Part shown: positions 52,205 through 60,445 of the stretch, one piece after another
Layout: every line of letters starts with the position of its first letter
Numbering within the stretch: the stretch's first letter is position 1
Source: JADJLQ01 sp038251405
GTDB taxonomy: Bacteria > Bacteroidota > Bacteroidia > Chitinophagales > Saprospiraceae
Length of the DNA stretch: 64,000 bases
Assembly (NCBI GenBank): GCA_038251405.1
Contig: JBBSBH010000016.1
Span: 32,031 to 96,030 of the forward strand
Direction of reading: 5' to 3'
Position numbers and translations under genes: made by a program
Notes under the pieces: generated by a model
Seen by the model: only the letters and a program-made list of their open reading frames with translations
What the model was told of the DNA's origin: nothing
The model's database searches: none

Positions 52205-53659
52205 ATGTATAATACCAGGACAAAAATTAAGCATCTACTAAAATCTGACGATATAAATTTTGTGACCACCGTCATGGGTTGGGTACGTAGTTTTAGAAAC
52301 AATCAATTTATAGCAATCAATGATGGCAGTACAAATAATAATATTCAGGCCGTAGTGGAACTGGGTATGCTGGATGAAATCACATTAAAGCGAATCACGG
52401 TTGGAAGTTGTGTAAAAGTGACAGGGGAGGTAATTCCTTCCATGGGGAAAGGCCAGAAGATAGAGCTTAAAGCACACACCGTTGAAATATTAGGGGATAG
52501 TGATGCCGAAATATTTCCCATTCAACCAAAAAAACACAGCCTGGAGTTTTTAAGAGAAAATGCACATTTGAGATTTAGGACTAATACTTTCGGAGCTGTA
52601 TTTCGGGTCCGGCATACTTTGGCCTTTGCTGTGCATCAGTTTTTCCATCAAAAAGGTTTTGTTTATTTACATACTCCTATCATTACTGCCAGTGATGCAG
52701 AGGGTGCGGGTGAAATGTTCCGGGTGACTACTTTACCTATCGATGGTACGGCCCCTAAAAATGAAGATGGACAAATTAATTTTAAAGAAGATTTTTTTGG
52801 AAGAAGTACTAACCTTACTGTGAGTGGACAATTGGAAGGTGAGCTGGCAGCTATGGCCTTTAGTGATATTTATACGTTCGGGCCCACGTTCAGAGCAGAG
52901 AATAGTAATACTTCAAGGCATTTGGCTGAATTCTGGATGATAGAACCCGAGATGGCTTTCTATGATCTGGAAGATAATGCTAACCTGGCTGAAGAGTTCA
53001 TAAAGTACGTGATCAAATTTGCAATGGACCAAAACGCAGATGATCTTGCATTCCTGGCATCCCGGCTGGAAGAAGAGGAAAAATCTCTTCCGCAAGATAA
53101 AAGAAGCGGTACTGGTCTTTTGGATAAATTGAAATTTGTGGTAAATAATGATTTCGAACGATTGACCTATACCCAGGCAATAGACATTCTTCGTGAAAGC
53201 AATTTCAATAAAAAGAAAAAATTTCAATACCTGATCGACCAATGGGGTGTAGACCTTCAGAGTGAACATGAGCGCTATTTAGTAGAAAAACATTTCCAAA
53301 AACCAGTAATACTTACTAATTACCCGGCTGCAATAAAAGCGTTTTACATGCGTCAGGATGATGATTGTGCCCCAGACCGGCAGACAGTAGCAGCTATGGA
53401 TATACTAGCTCCGGGTATTGGAGAAATAGTTGGTGGCAGCCAGCGGGAGGAAAGAATGGACAAGCTACTGAGAAGAATGAAAGAAATGCATATTCCTGAG
53501 CAAGATCTGTGGTGGTACCTGGATACTCGCCGATTTGGAGCTTGCGTACATGCTGGCTTTGGTCTTGGCTTTGAACGGCTGGTACAGTTTGTGACTGGTA
53601 TGTCCAATATCAGGGATGTGATTGCTTTTCCCAGGTATCCGGGTAGTGCCGAATTTTAA
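52205..53659 (+). CDS. asnS: Asparaginyl-tRNA synthetase
   Basis: A 484-residue class IIb synthetase that charges tRNA-Asn. The N-terminal OB-fold anticodon domain (TVMGWVRSFRNNQFIAINDGS) is followed by the catalytic core with FVYLHTPIITASDAEGAGEMF, FTFGPTFRAENSNTSRHLAEFWMIEPEMAF (motif 2) and GFGLGFERLVQFVTGMSNIRDVIAFPR (motif 3). The AEFWMIEPE and short size favour AsnRS over AspRS. A near-match promoter (TATATTCG) lies upstream around 52163. Confidence 0.95.
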   Translation: MYNTRTKIKHLLKSDDINFVTTVMGWVRSFRNNQFIAINDGSTNNNIQAVVELGMLDEITLKRITVGSCVKVTGEVIPSMGKGQKIELKAHTVEILGDSDAEIFPIQPKKHSLEFLRENAHLRFRTNTFGAVFRVRHTLAFAVHQFFHQKGFVYLHTPIITASDAEGAGEMFRVTTLPIDGTAPKNEDGQINFKEDFFGRSTNLTVSGQLEGELAAMAFSDIYTFGPTFRAENSNTSRHLAEFWMIEPEMAFYDLEDNANLAEEFIKYVIKFAMDQNADDLAFLASRLEEEEKSLPQDKRSGTGLLDKLKFVVNNDFERLTYTQAIDILRESNFNKKKKFQYLIDQWGVDLQSEHERYLVEKHFQKPVILTNYPAAIKAFYMRQDDDCAPDRQTVAAMDILAPGIGEIVGGSQREERMDKLLRRMKEMHIPEQDLWWYLDTRRFGACVHAGFGLGFERLVQFVTGMSNIRDVIAFPRYPGSAEF

Positions 53660-53712
53660 AGAAGAATCTACAATTCAGAATGTTTTTTTAAAAATTTAGG
53701 ATTTGATGCTGG

Positions 53713-55065
53713 TTAAATAGGGATCAATTTACTTGTCAATGCATTTACTTCACTATCTGTCAATTCATGATCCGTTAATTTTCCTGCGAAATAATCTGCA
53801 TAGGCTTGCATATCAAAATGTCCGTGGCCACACAAATTGAAAAGGATCGTTTTTCTAGTTCCTTCTTCTTTGGCTTTGAGTGCTTCCTGAAAAACAGTGG
53901 CAATCGCATGAGTAGCTTCCGGTGCCGGAATGATTCCTTCCGCTCTGGCAAACTTCACCCCAGCATCAAAACATTCCAGTTGAGCATGGGCCCGGGCTTC
54001 AATGAGTTTATCTTTTAAGAGCTGGGAAACGATGACTCCAGCCCCGTGATATCTAAGGCCTCCGGCATGTATAGAAGCGGGAACGAATTCATGGCCCAAA
54101 GTATACATTGGCAATAGGGGAGTCATGCCGATAGCATCACCAAAATCATAACTAAACACTCCACGGGTAAGTTTGGGGCATGATGCTGGTTCACTGGCTA
54201 TAGCTCTTATCTTCTTTCCTTCTTCCAGATTAAACCTTAAAAATGGAAATGTAATGCCTGCAAAATTCGATCCTCCTCCAAAAGGCGCTACAATAATATC
54301 TGGCATCTCCCCAGCCATTTCCATTTGCTTTACAGCCTCCTGGCCCACTACGGTCTGATGCAAAAGAACATGGTTGAGCACACTACCCAGGGCATATTTA
54401 GTATCCGGATCAGGAGCAGCCCGCTCTATTGCCTCTGAAATCGCTATCCCAAGACTGCCCGGGCTATTGGGGTCACCAGCTAGAATTGATCTACCTGCCT
54501 GAGTATGATCCGTAGGGGAAGCATGCACCTTGGCTCCAAAAGTTTCCATCATTATTCTTCGATAGGGTTTTTGATCATAACTCACTTTCACCATATACAC
54601 TTCACACTCTATTCCAAACATCTGGCATGCAAAACTCAAGGCACTCCCCCATTGGCCGGCTCCTGTCTCGGTTACTATTTTTTTCACACCTTGCATCTTA
54701 TTATAATATGCTTGAGGAATCGCGGTATTAGGTTTGTGAGATCCACTTGGGCTCACTCCTTCGTACTTGTAATATATATGTGCCGGCGTGTCAAGCAATG
54801 CTTCCAGTCCATAGGCTCTATACATGGGAGTAGGACGGTAAATTTTGTACGCTTCTCTAACGGCGTCAGGTATTTCAACATACTTTTCACTTGTAACTTC
54901 CTGCTTAATCAACTCCATTGGGAACAAAGGCTCCAACATTTCCGGTCCTATGGGTTCATGAGTACCCGGATGCAAGGGAGGCAGTGGTTTATTGGTCATA
55001 CTGGCTATGATATTGTACCAATGGGTAGGAATATCACGCTCGGCTAATAAGATTTTTTTCTCCAT
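53713..55065 (-). CDS. TrpB2-like tryptophan synthase beta chain
   Basis: A 450-residue PLP enzyme of the TrpB2 branch, about 50 residues longer than TrpB1. The Schiff-base Lys K111 is in SGSHKPNTAIPQAYY, the conserved glycine loop in APFGGGSNFAGI, and the N-terminal IPTHWYNIIASM with LPPLHPGTHEPIGPEML is typical of TrpB2. It makes tryptophan from indole and serine. No trpA or other trp genes are nearby, so it may act as a stand-alone indole-salvaging enzyme (inference). Confidence 0.92.
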   Translation of the reverse strand: MEKKILLAERDIPTHWYNIIASMTNKPLPPLHPGTHEPIGPEMLEPLFPMELIKQEVTSEKYVEIPDAVREAYKIYRPTPMYRAYGLEALLDTPAHIYYKYEGVSPSGSHKPNTAIPQAYYNKMQGVKKIVTETGAGQWGSALSFACQMFGIECEVYMVKVSYDQKPYRRIMMETFGAKVHASPTDHTQAGRSILAGDPNSPGSLGIAISEAIERAAPDPDTKYALGSVLNHVLLHQTVVGQEAVKQMEMAGEMPDIIVAPFGGGSNFAGITFPFLRFNLEEGKKIRAIASEPASCPKLTRGVFSYDFGDAIGMTPLLPMYTLGHEFVPASIHAGGLRYHGAGVIVSQLLKDKLIEARAHAQLECFDAGVKFARAEGIIPAPEATHAIATVFQEALKAKEEGTRKTILFNLCGHGHFDMQAYADYFAGKLTDHELTDSEVNALTSKLIPI

Positions 55066-55400
55066 ATTTTCATTTAAGCTTTAGGAGAGGAAGATAATAA
55101 AATGTTTCCGGAAATTAATAATAAGTGATAGGCCAAATTTTCTCTTTATCCAACTATTGCCATCCACCAATGTGTCGGTCGATGAGACAATATTTAGTGT
55201 GGGTCGATAAATATTCTTGTTTACAAACAGATAAAAGGTATCTTTTATAAACTAAATATAATGCTTGAAATAGTAGGTACCAAGAGTATGGTTAGTTACA
55301 AAATTAACACTTTGGTGAAAAATTTATAGGTTGAGTTCTAAATTTTTTTATAAAAAGTGTATATTTTTGCGTCTTTAAGTTAACCTAATTTTATTATTTT
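55066..55400. other. 335-bp divergent intergenic region
   Basis: This lies between the trpB2-like gene (minus) and the T9SS cargo gene (plus). It is A/T-rich and holds no gene I can support. It has a perfect 8-bp inverted repeat (55189-55196 with 55208-55215, 11-nt loop) and a TATTTTTG promoter match at 55362-55369. Confidence 0.5.
55362..55369 (+). promoter_or_regulatory. Promoter element upstream of the T9SS cargo gene
   Basis: TATTTTTG matches TAnnTTTG, 31 bp before the ATG at 55401. No -33 TTG is at the expected spacing. Confidence 0.45.
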
Positions 55401-56288
55401 ATGAAACCAACACTATTGGGCTTTTGCCTTATTTCTCTTTTTCAAATGCTGGCTTATGGGGCAAATGCCCAATGCGGCGTATTTACTTACAATTCGTCCT
55501 CACTCAACTTTAAATATTCCATTGGAGATACTTGCACTTATACATTTACAGTTAATGGTACAGAAACCGGCGGGAGTCCATCTTTACGATTTTTATATCG
55601 TTGCGGGACTTCAGGAATATTTAAGAATTTAAATTGTGTTGGATTGAATCCTGGCAGTATTAGTATAACTTCTACGAATTTTAGTTGCCCTTGCAATCAA
55701 ATTGCATATGCTCAATACAGTACTTGGACAAACAGTGGTTCCTGCGGTGGCAAACAATGTGAAGAAAGTAGTATTAATCTTGCCATTTCTCTAAAAGAAT
55801 TTTCAGTAATATCCACAGAGAGAAATGACTGTTATTCCTGGTCCATTGAAGACCCACAACTGAATTCATTATTTGTACTAGAAACTGGAAATAACGAAAC
55901 CGCATTTAACCCAATTAAACAAATTTTGACAAAAACAAACCTTGACCTTAAATATAGCTACAATGAATGTTTGCCTAAAACCAATCATTCTTTTGCACGC
56001 CTAAAAATTATAAAACCGGATGGCTTAATCCTTTATTCGAACATTTTGAAATTAAAGAACCCGTCAAATACGAAGGTAATTGCCTATAGAATAAATAATT
56101 ATATAAAAGTATTAGGTGTGGAAGAAGTAATAAATGCGAAATATGAATTGATTGATGTTTACGGTAGAATGATAAGAAAAGATCAGCTTCAAAATGGATC
56201 TATAGAATCGCTACAAGAACCAGGTATCTATTTTTTGAAAATATCTGGTGAAAATTTAAAACCCACTACTGTCAAATTTGTGTATTGA
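55401..56288 (+). CDS. Secreted Cys-rich protein with T9SS-type C-terminus
   Basis: A 295-residue exported protein with a signal peptide (about 1-23, ending NAQ). The mature N-terminal half (about 25-125) is rich in Cys and small polar residues (FLYRCGTSGIFKNLNC, NFSCPCNQIAYAQ, GSCGGKQCEE), suggesting disulfide bonds. The C-terminal about 70 residues (NAKYELIDVYGRMIRKDQLQ, PGIYFLKISGENLK, TVKFVY) resemble the type A sorting domain. Function unknown; probably surface-exposed. Confidence 0.75.
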   Translation: MKPTLLGFCLISLFQMLAYGANAQCGVFTYNSSSLNFKYSIGDTCTYTFTVNGTETGGSPSLRFLYRCGTSGIFKNLNCVGLNPGSISITSTNFSCPCNQIAYAQYSTWTNSGSCGGKQCEESSINLAISLKEFSVISTERNDCYSWSIEDPQLNSLFVLETGNNETAFNPIKQILTKTNLDLKYSYNECLPKTNHSFARLKIIKPDGLILYSNILKLKNPSNTKVIAYRINNYIKVLGVEEVINAKYELIDVYGRMIRKDQLQNGSIESLQEPGIYFLKISGENLKPTTVKFVY

Positions 56289-56390
56289 TCTCACGTTTTG
56301 ATTCTGTTATTTTTTAACATTCGCTGGTTAATTCGGACGAATGGTAATTAAGATAATGCTGTTAAATATAAATCATTCTTTATTATTCGA

Positions 56391-57209
56391 TCACTTTATC
56401 CAGCCATTATCCATCAACCAATCTGTCAATCGATCAGGCCATGAATGCAAGCTGCGTAGCTTACTTCTATTACCCATATTAAATGCATGCTTGCCTTGAG
56501 CATAGATATGAGCTTCGATAGATAGATTAGCCTTTCTGTACTTTGACAGCAGGTCCATTACCGGCTGCGAGCAACAAGGGTCATCATTGGCTACTAATAA
56601 AAAAGCTGGTGGTGCCGTATTTGGAATTACCTCTGGTATTCCTCCCGGACCAGGATAAATCAGAATTTGAAAATCAGGTCTACTATCTAATTTATCTATT
56701 GGATCCAATGCTTCGGGTTGAGTACTTCCTGTATAGGCAATCATAGTAACTACTTCTCCCCCAGCGCTGAATCCCATAATACCAAGTCTGCTTATTCCCC
56801 AATCTAAAGCTTTTGATCGCACCAGGCGCATAGCTCTGCTAACATCTTCTTTAGTATTAGCTAAGGTGTACATCGAATTTTCTTCTTTAGCCAATCGATA
56901 TTTCAATACCATGGCAGTGACACCAATTGAATTCAAATAAGTGGCAGCCTCTACCCCTTCGGCGGTATATACCAGCTCCCGGTGGCCGCCTCCCGGGCAT
57001 ACAATGACGGCAGTTCCATTTGCTTTGTCCTTGGGAGCTTTAAAAACAGTAATCGATGGATTATGAATATTTTTTACCCACCAATCCTTGGCAAGTTCGG
57101 GTTCGTTTTTTCTAGATTCAAAACCAGGTGCTCCATTGGGCCATAGTGGAATTACTTCCTGAGAAATTGAAAGAAATGGAATAAGTGTGAAAAGAAAAAT
57201 AAATTTCAT
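56391..57209 (-). CDS. Exported alpha/beta hydrolase (esterase/acetylxylan-esterase-like)
   Basis: A 272-residue secreted hydrolase with a signal peptide (about 1-16). IPLWPNGAPGFES, VIVCPGGGHRELVYTAEG (oxyanion region), GIMGFSAGGEVVTMIA with the nucleophile Ser, PPAFLLVANDDPC (Asp) and HAFNMGNRS (His) form a complete catalytic triad of the BD-FAE/dienelactone-like family. Related enzymes deacetylate plant polysaccharides. It lies 21 bp downstream of the Nramp-like transporter, so the two are likely cotranscribed. Confidence 0.87.
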   Translation of the reverse strand: MKFIFLFTLIPFLSISQEVIPLWPNGAPGFESRKNEPELAKDWWVKNIHNPSITVFKAPKDKANGTAVIVCPGGGHRELVYTAEGVEAATYLNSIGVTAMVLKYRLAKEENSMYTLANTKEDVSRAMRLVRSKALDWGISRLGIMGFSAGGEVVTMIAYTGSTQPEALDPIDKLDSRPDFQILIYPGPGGIPEVIPNTAPPAFLLVANDDPCCSQPVMDLLSKYRKANLSIEAHIYAQGKHAFNMGNRSKLRSLHSWPDRLTDWLMDNGWIK

Positions 57210-57230
57210 ATTAATTTTTTTTTTAAATGA

Positions 57231-58577
57231 CTAAAACAGGCTATAGATCCCATAAATAGCTACAAATACAATGGATAAAATACTTAACCAAAATAATACA
57301 TTGAACCACAAACTGACTTTCACCTCCAATTTGCGTTGATACTTGAAATGAATGGCTGCGTAGGCGACCAGGATCAACATTACAGACCCAACGACGCCAC
57401 CGGACAAAATCATTAATACAGGAAGGTTGATGGCGAAATACATGATTACCCAAAGGGTAGGAAATGCAAAGGCCAACAGGGCAACCACTCTTCTACGTTG
57501 CAAGATATTAGAAAAATCAAACCATCCCAGCACTCCAAAGCCATCACTAAAAACTCTTGTCATGGCAGCTAAGGTGGCAAATACGCTTGAATAGAGTACA
57601 AAAAAAGCTCCAACCAAATAGGCAGATTTTATACCCGGGCCAAGTGATTCTGTATAAATCAGGGCAATTTTTTCAATCAGCTCATTTCCTTGTGGTACAT
57701 CGCCTCTGGTGTGTAAAATAGCAGCTCCTAATAGATAGAATGCGGCTGTGACCATAGTATAGATGATCATGGCTACTATAGCATCAAGATACATTACATT
57801 GATCCAGCCCTGTGCCCGAAACTCTCGTTCTGGCGAATTATCCTGAGGGCCTGTGAACGCAGCATATCCTTTTTCAAGACACCAATAATTATATGCAATG
57901 GTTTCGTCAGCAGCGACCCCGGTAATGCCGAATGCTCCAATCGCTATTAAAATCAATTCTGGTGATAAATGAAATCTCATGCCATGTATTACATCGCTCA
58001 GATTAAATGCATACCGCGTTTTACTAAGTAAAAACAAGGAAACTAAAGTCATGATGGTAAAAAACCCAATCATCACCAACGATCCTTTTTCTATCAGTGG
58101 GTAATAGTTTTTGTAGATAAGTACACTTGTAGATAATCCTACTATGATCGCCCAAACTGGTATTGAAAAAAATGGAAACAATAGTTTTAGAACCAGGGCA
58201 GTACTTCCTACCATGCCTCCCAATTGAATGATCTTTAAAAATTGAAGCCCCAGTACAGACCAAACCATCCAGGATTTTCCCTTAATTTTTATACCCGGCA
58301 CTTTATTGAATGCTCTGATGGTAGATTCCCCACTCAGAATAGCATGTTTGCCATATTGCAACTGCACAGCGACCTTGATGAAGCAACTTAATACGATAAT
58401 CCAAAATGCTGCAAAGCCAGCCTTAGCTCCTAAAATTGTGGTTGCTATTAATTCACCTGATCCCACTATCGATGCCGATAATATAAATCCTGGTCCCAAA
58501 AATTTAAAGCTTTGTAAAAAGCCTTTTGGAGGATCTTTGATAGTGGCAGCAGTGACCTGATAAGGATCGAAATTCAT
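57231..58577 (-). CDS. Nramp-related membrane transporter with altered metal motifs
   Basis: A 448-residue inner-membrane protein with about 11-12 helices and the LeuT-like layout of the Nramp family. The first helix begins FLGPGFILSASIVGSGELIATT. The metal-binding DPGN of true Nramp transporters is replaced by GSGE (39-42), and the sixth-helix MPH motif by AADET (222-226). These changes remove the usual Asp, Asn and Met ligands, so classical Mn/Fe transport is unlikely; Nramp-related Mg or other transport is possible. It is followed by an esterase gene. Confidence 0.85.
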   Translation of the reverse strand: MNFDPYQVTAATIKDPPKGFLQSFKFLGPGFILSASIVGSGELIATTILGAKAGFAAFWIIVLSCFIKVAVQLQYGKHAILSGESTIRAFNKVPGIKIKGKSWMVWSVLGLQFLKIIQLGGMVGSTALVLKLLFPFFSIPVWAIIVGLSTSVLIYKNYYPLIEKGSLVMIGFFTIMTLVSLFLLSKTRYAFNLSDVIHGMRFHLSPELILIAIGAFGITGVAADETIAYNYWCLEKGYAAFTGPQDNSPEREFRAQGWINVMYLDAIVAMIIYTMVTAAFYLLGAAILHTRGDVPQGNELIEKIALIYTESLGPGIKSAYLVGAFFVLYSSVFATLAAMTRVFSDGFGVLGWFDFSNILQRRRVVALLAFAFPTLWVIMYFAINLPVLMILSGGVVGSVMLILVAYAAIHFKYQRKLEVKVSLWFNVLFWLSILSIVFVAIYGIYSLF

Positions 58578-58704
58578 TAATTTGGTTATTGTGATTAAAT
58601 GTAAATGAATATCTGAGAATAATTTTATCCAATATTAATACTACTATAAGAATGTTTAAGCTTTTAGTAGGTAAGATTAGATCAATTTGTTCGTTATTTG
58701 CGGT

Positions 58705-59127
58705 ATGAAATGGATGACTTTGTTAATGCTTTCAGCTTTCAGTATGGTTCTTCACGGGCAGACTGTTCTGGGTACCTGGAAAACGGTTGATGACAGAGAT
58801 GGAGCTGAAAAATCCTATGTTGAAATTTATGAGGACAATGGAAAAGTTTTTGGCAAAATCACTAAACTTTTGAAACAACCGCAGGACAAAACGTGTGACA
58901 AATGTAAGGGTGAAAGAAAAGATAAGCCATTGATGAATATGGTAGTTATTGAAGCTCTTTCGAAAGACAAGGAGACTTTTAACGGAGGCAGGATCTACGA
59001 TCCGGTATCAGGAAACGACTATGGCTGTAGTATCTGGATTGATCCAAATAAACCAGATGAACTCAGGGTGCGTGGCAAGCATTGGTCTGGTATATACCGC
59101 ACGCAGACATGGTTTAGAGTAATGTAA
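58705..59127 (+). CDS. DUF2147 family exported protein
   Basis: A 140-residue protein with a signal peptide. The ATG at 58705 (MKWMTLLMLSAFSMVLHGQ) is preferred to a TTG at 58687. The mature part matches DUF2147: VLGTWKTVDDRDGAEKSYVEIYEDNGKVFGKI, then a CDKC pair, and NDYGCSIWIDPNKPDELRVRGKHWSGIYRTQTW. Small beta-barrel proteins of this family are widespread and of unknown role. The stop codon directly abuts the stop of the convergent kinase-like gene (no gap). Confidence 0.88.
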   Translation: MKWMTLLMLSAFSMVLHGQTVLGTWKTVDDRDGAEKSYVEIYEDNGKVFGKITKLLKQPQDKTCDKCKGERKDKPLMNMVVIEALSKDKETFNGGRIYDPVSGNDYGCSIWIDPNKPDELRVRGKHWSGIYRTQTWFRVM

Positions 59128-59649
59128 TTACCGATTTAGAAAAAAATCCTTAAACTCGGCTAATTCTTCATTCTCAATTTCTAGGTATTTATTAAACAAT
59201 ACATCATTCAGATTTGATTTAATGGCAGAAATGCCAACATCTATTAATCTGATTCCTTTATCCGTCAAAAAGATATTGTCATAGGCAAATCCTGAAATAT
59301 CAGAAGGTCTTTTGATATCCCGATGAACAAATCCCGCATGATGCAATCCATTGATTTCATCATAAAACACATCCCAAATCAATTCCCTTTTTTCCACTTC
59401 AATAGATCTGTAATCCAGCGGGAAAAGCCTTTCCATTATTAACATTTCTGCTTCTAAGCTTTCATCGTAATCTAACTTGATAAATTGAACAACCAGGGTG
59501 TTTATCGAATTGGCAAATTTCATTTTCTCAGCTTCAGACCCAATATCTGATCGGGTATCTCCAGTATACAACTTTGCCACCTCCGTTTCTGAAAGCGCAA
59601 TTACTTTATTATTAGTTCCAGAGGATAATAGTCTTGGATATTTTTTCAT
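59128..59649 (-). CDS. Short protein-kinase-like protein
   Basis: A 173-residue protein with kinase hallmarks but far below normal kinase length. Seen are a possible ATP-anchoring K26 (EVAKLYTG), HRD (109-111) with K113 and N125 in the catalytic loop, and DVG (137-139) in place of DFG. The chain stops about 35 residues after DVG, so most of the C-lobe is absent. It resembles minimal atypical kinases (RIO, Kdo-kinase-like). Activity is plausible but unproven. It lies 11 bp downstream of the Tat-signal Dabb gene. Confidence 0.7.
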   Translation of the reverse strand: MKKYPRLLSSGTNNKVIALSETEVAKLYTGDTRSDIGSEAEKMKFANSINTLVVQFIKLDYDESLEAEMLIMERLFPLDYRSIEVEKRELIWDVFYDEINGLHHAGFVHRDIKRPSDISGFAYDNIFLTDKGIRLIDVGISAIKSNLNDVLFNKYLEIENEELAEFKDFFLNR

Positions 59650-59660
59650 ATGAAACGAGA

Positions 59661-60074
59661 CTAGGCATCGATACTATCGTAAACAATCACTTTTTCCCAA
59701 AGGTGAGCATAGTCTTCCACAAATTTCAAATGTATTGGATCTACCTGGTAGCTAGCCTGGTCTTTTGGATTTTTAAACAAGGCAAACCAGGAAAGCGCAT
59801 AGCCCCGCTCTATCACATCTCTATTTGTGTCTGCTGGCGTCCCGATATTAAACTGTTGAATGGTTTTGACTTTTGAAAGCTTTCTCAATCCTTCTATCAA
59901 TTTGTCTTTATCAGCCATGCTTCCCTGATTTTTCAACCAAAAATAGACATGATGGATAAACATATTCTTTATTTCGGATTTTTTCGAAAATGCTTTTGTT
60001 GTCGGTACCACGGTACCTGCTAATCCCATTTTAGTCATATTTCCAATAAATTTTCTTCGAGATTCATTTTCCAT
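59661..60074 (-). CDS. Dabb-domain protein with Tat signal
   Basis: A 137-residue protein. The ATG at 60074 gives an N-terminal twin-arginine signal, SRRKFIG followed by a hydrophobic stretch (about 14-30). The rest is a stress-responsive alpha/beta barrel (Dabb) domain: FIHHVYFWLKNQGSMADKDKLIEGLRKL, with SYQVDPIHLKFVEDYAHLWEKVIVYD near the end. Dabb dimers bind small molecules or act as cyclases. It would be exported folded through Tat (tatA at 2060) and lies upstream of the small kinase gene. Confidence 0.83.
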   Translation of the reverse strand: MENESRRKFIGNMTKMGLAGTVVPTTKAFSKKSEIKNMFIHHVYFWLKNQGSMADKDKLIEGLRKLSKVKTIQQFNIGTPADTNRDVIERGYALSWFALFKNPKDQASYQVDPIHLKFVEDYAHLWEKVIVYDSIDA

Positions 60075-60445
60075 GATAATCAATTATTAATTATTCAAAG
60101 ATAGAAAACTATCCAAATTATAGTCTATTAACCGAGTTTCAAATTAGATTACCCTGCCAAACATAATTTTATAATTAAAGATTAACATTTACGAATCTTT
60201 ATATAAATTATTTAATTTTAAATTTTTCCAAATTATATTTTGCAATACATCTAAAAATCTATTTAATAATTCTATAAAATTTATTTACCCTTTTTAATCT
60301 CTAGATAGGGCTATTCTGACAAAATTCTATTTCAAATTGGTCCATAAAGTAAAGGAAACAAACTATATACATTTGCGGTTTATCGAGTAAGATATACTTG
60401 CTACACAGGCAATGATATCGATTAGAAAGAATACAATTTGAAGTT
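60075..60445. other. 371-bp divergent intergenic region
   Basis: Very A/T-rich DNA between the Dabb gene (minus) and NDH-2 (plus). No gene I can support; the open frames there are short and shadow the NDH-2 start. A TACATTTG promoter match lies at 60368-60375, 70 bp before the NDH-2 ATG. Confidence 0.5.
60368..60375 (+). promoter_or_regulatory. Promoter element upstream of NDH-2
   Basis: TACATTTG matches TAnnTTTG, but the nearest upstream TTG is 28 bp away, beyond usual spacing. The leader would be about 65 nt. Confidence 0.4.

Noticed and set aside
54505..55047. 180-codon plus-strand open frame inside the TrpB2-like gene
   Set aside because: Antisense shadow, rich in His/Ser/Phe with no recognisable motif.
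55189..55215. 8-bp inverted repeat in the 55-kb intergenic region
   Set aside because: Entirely A/T stem with an 11-nt loop; could be an operator but nothing supports it.
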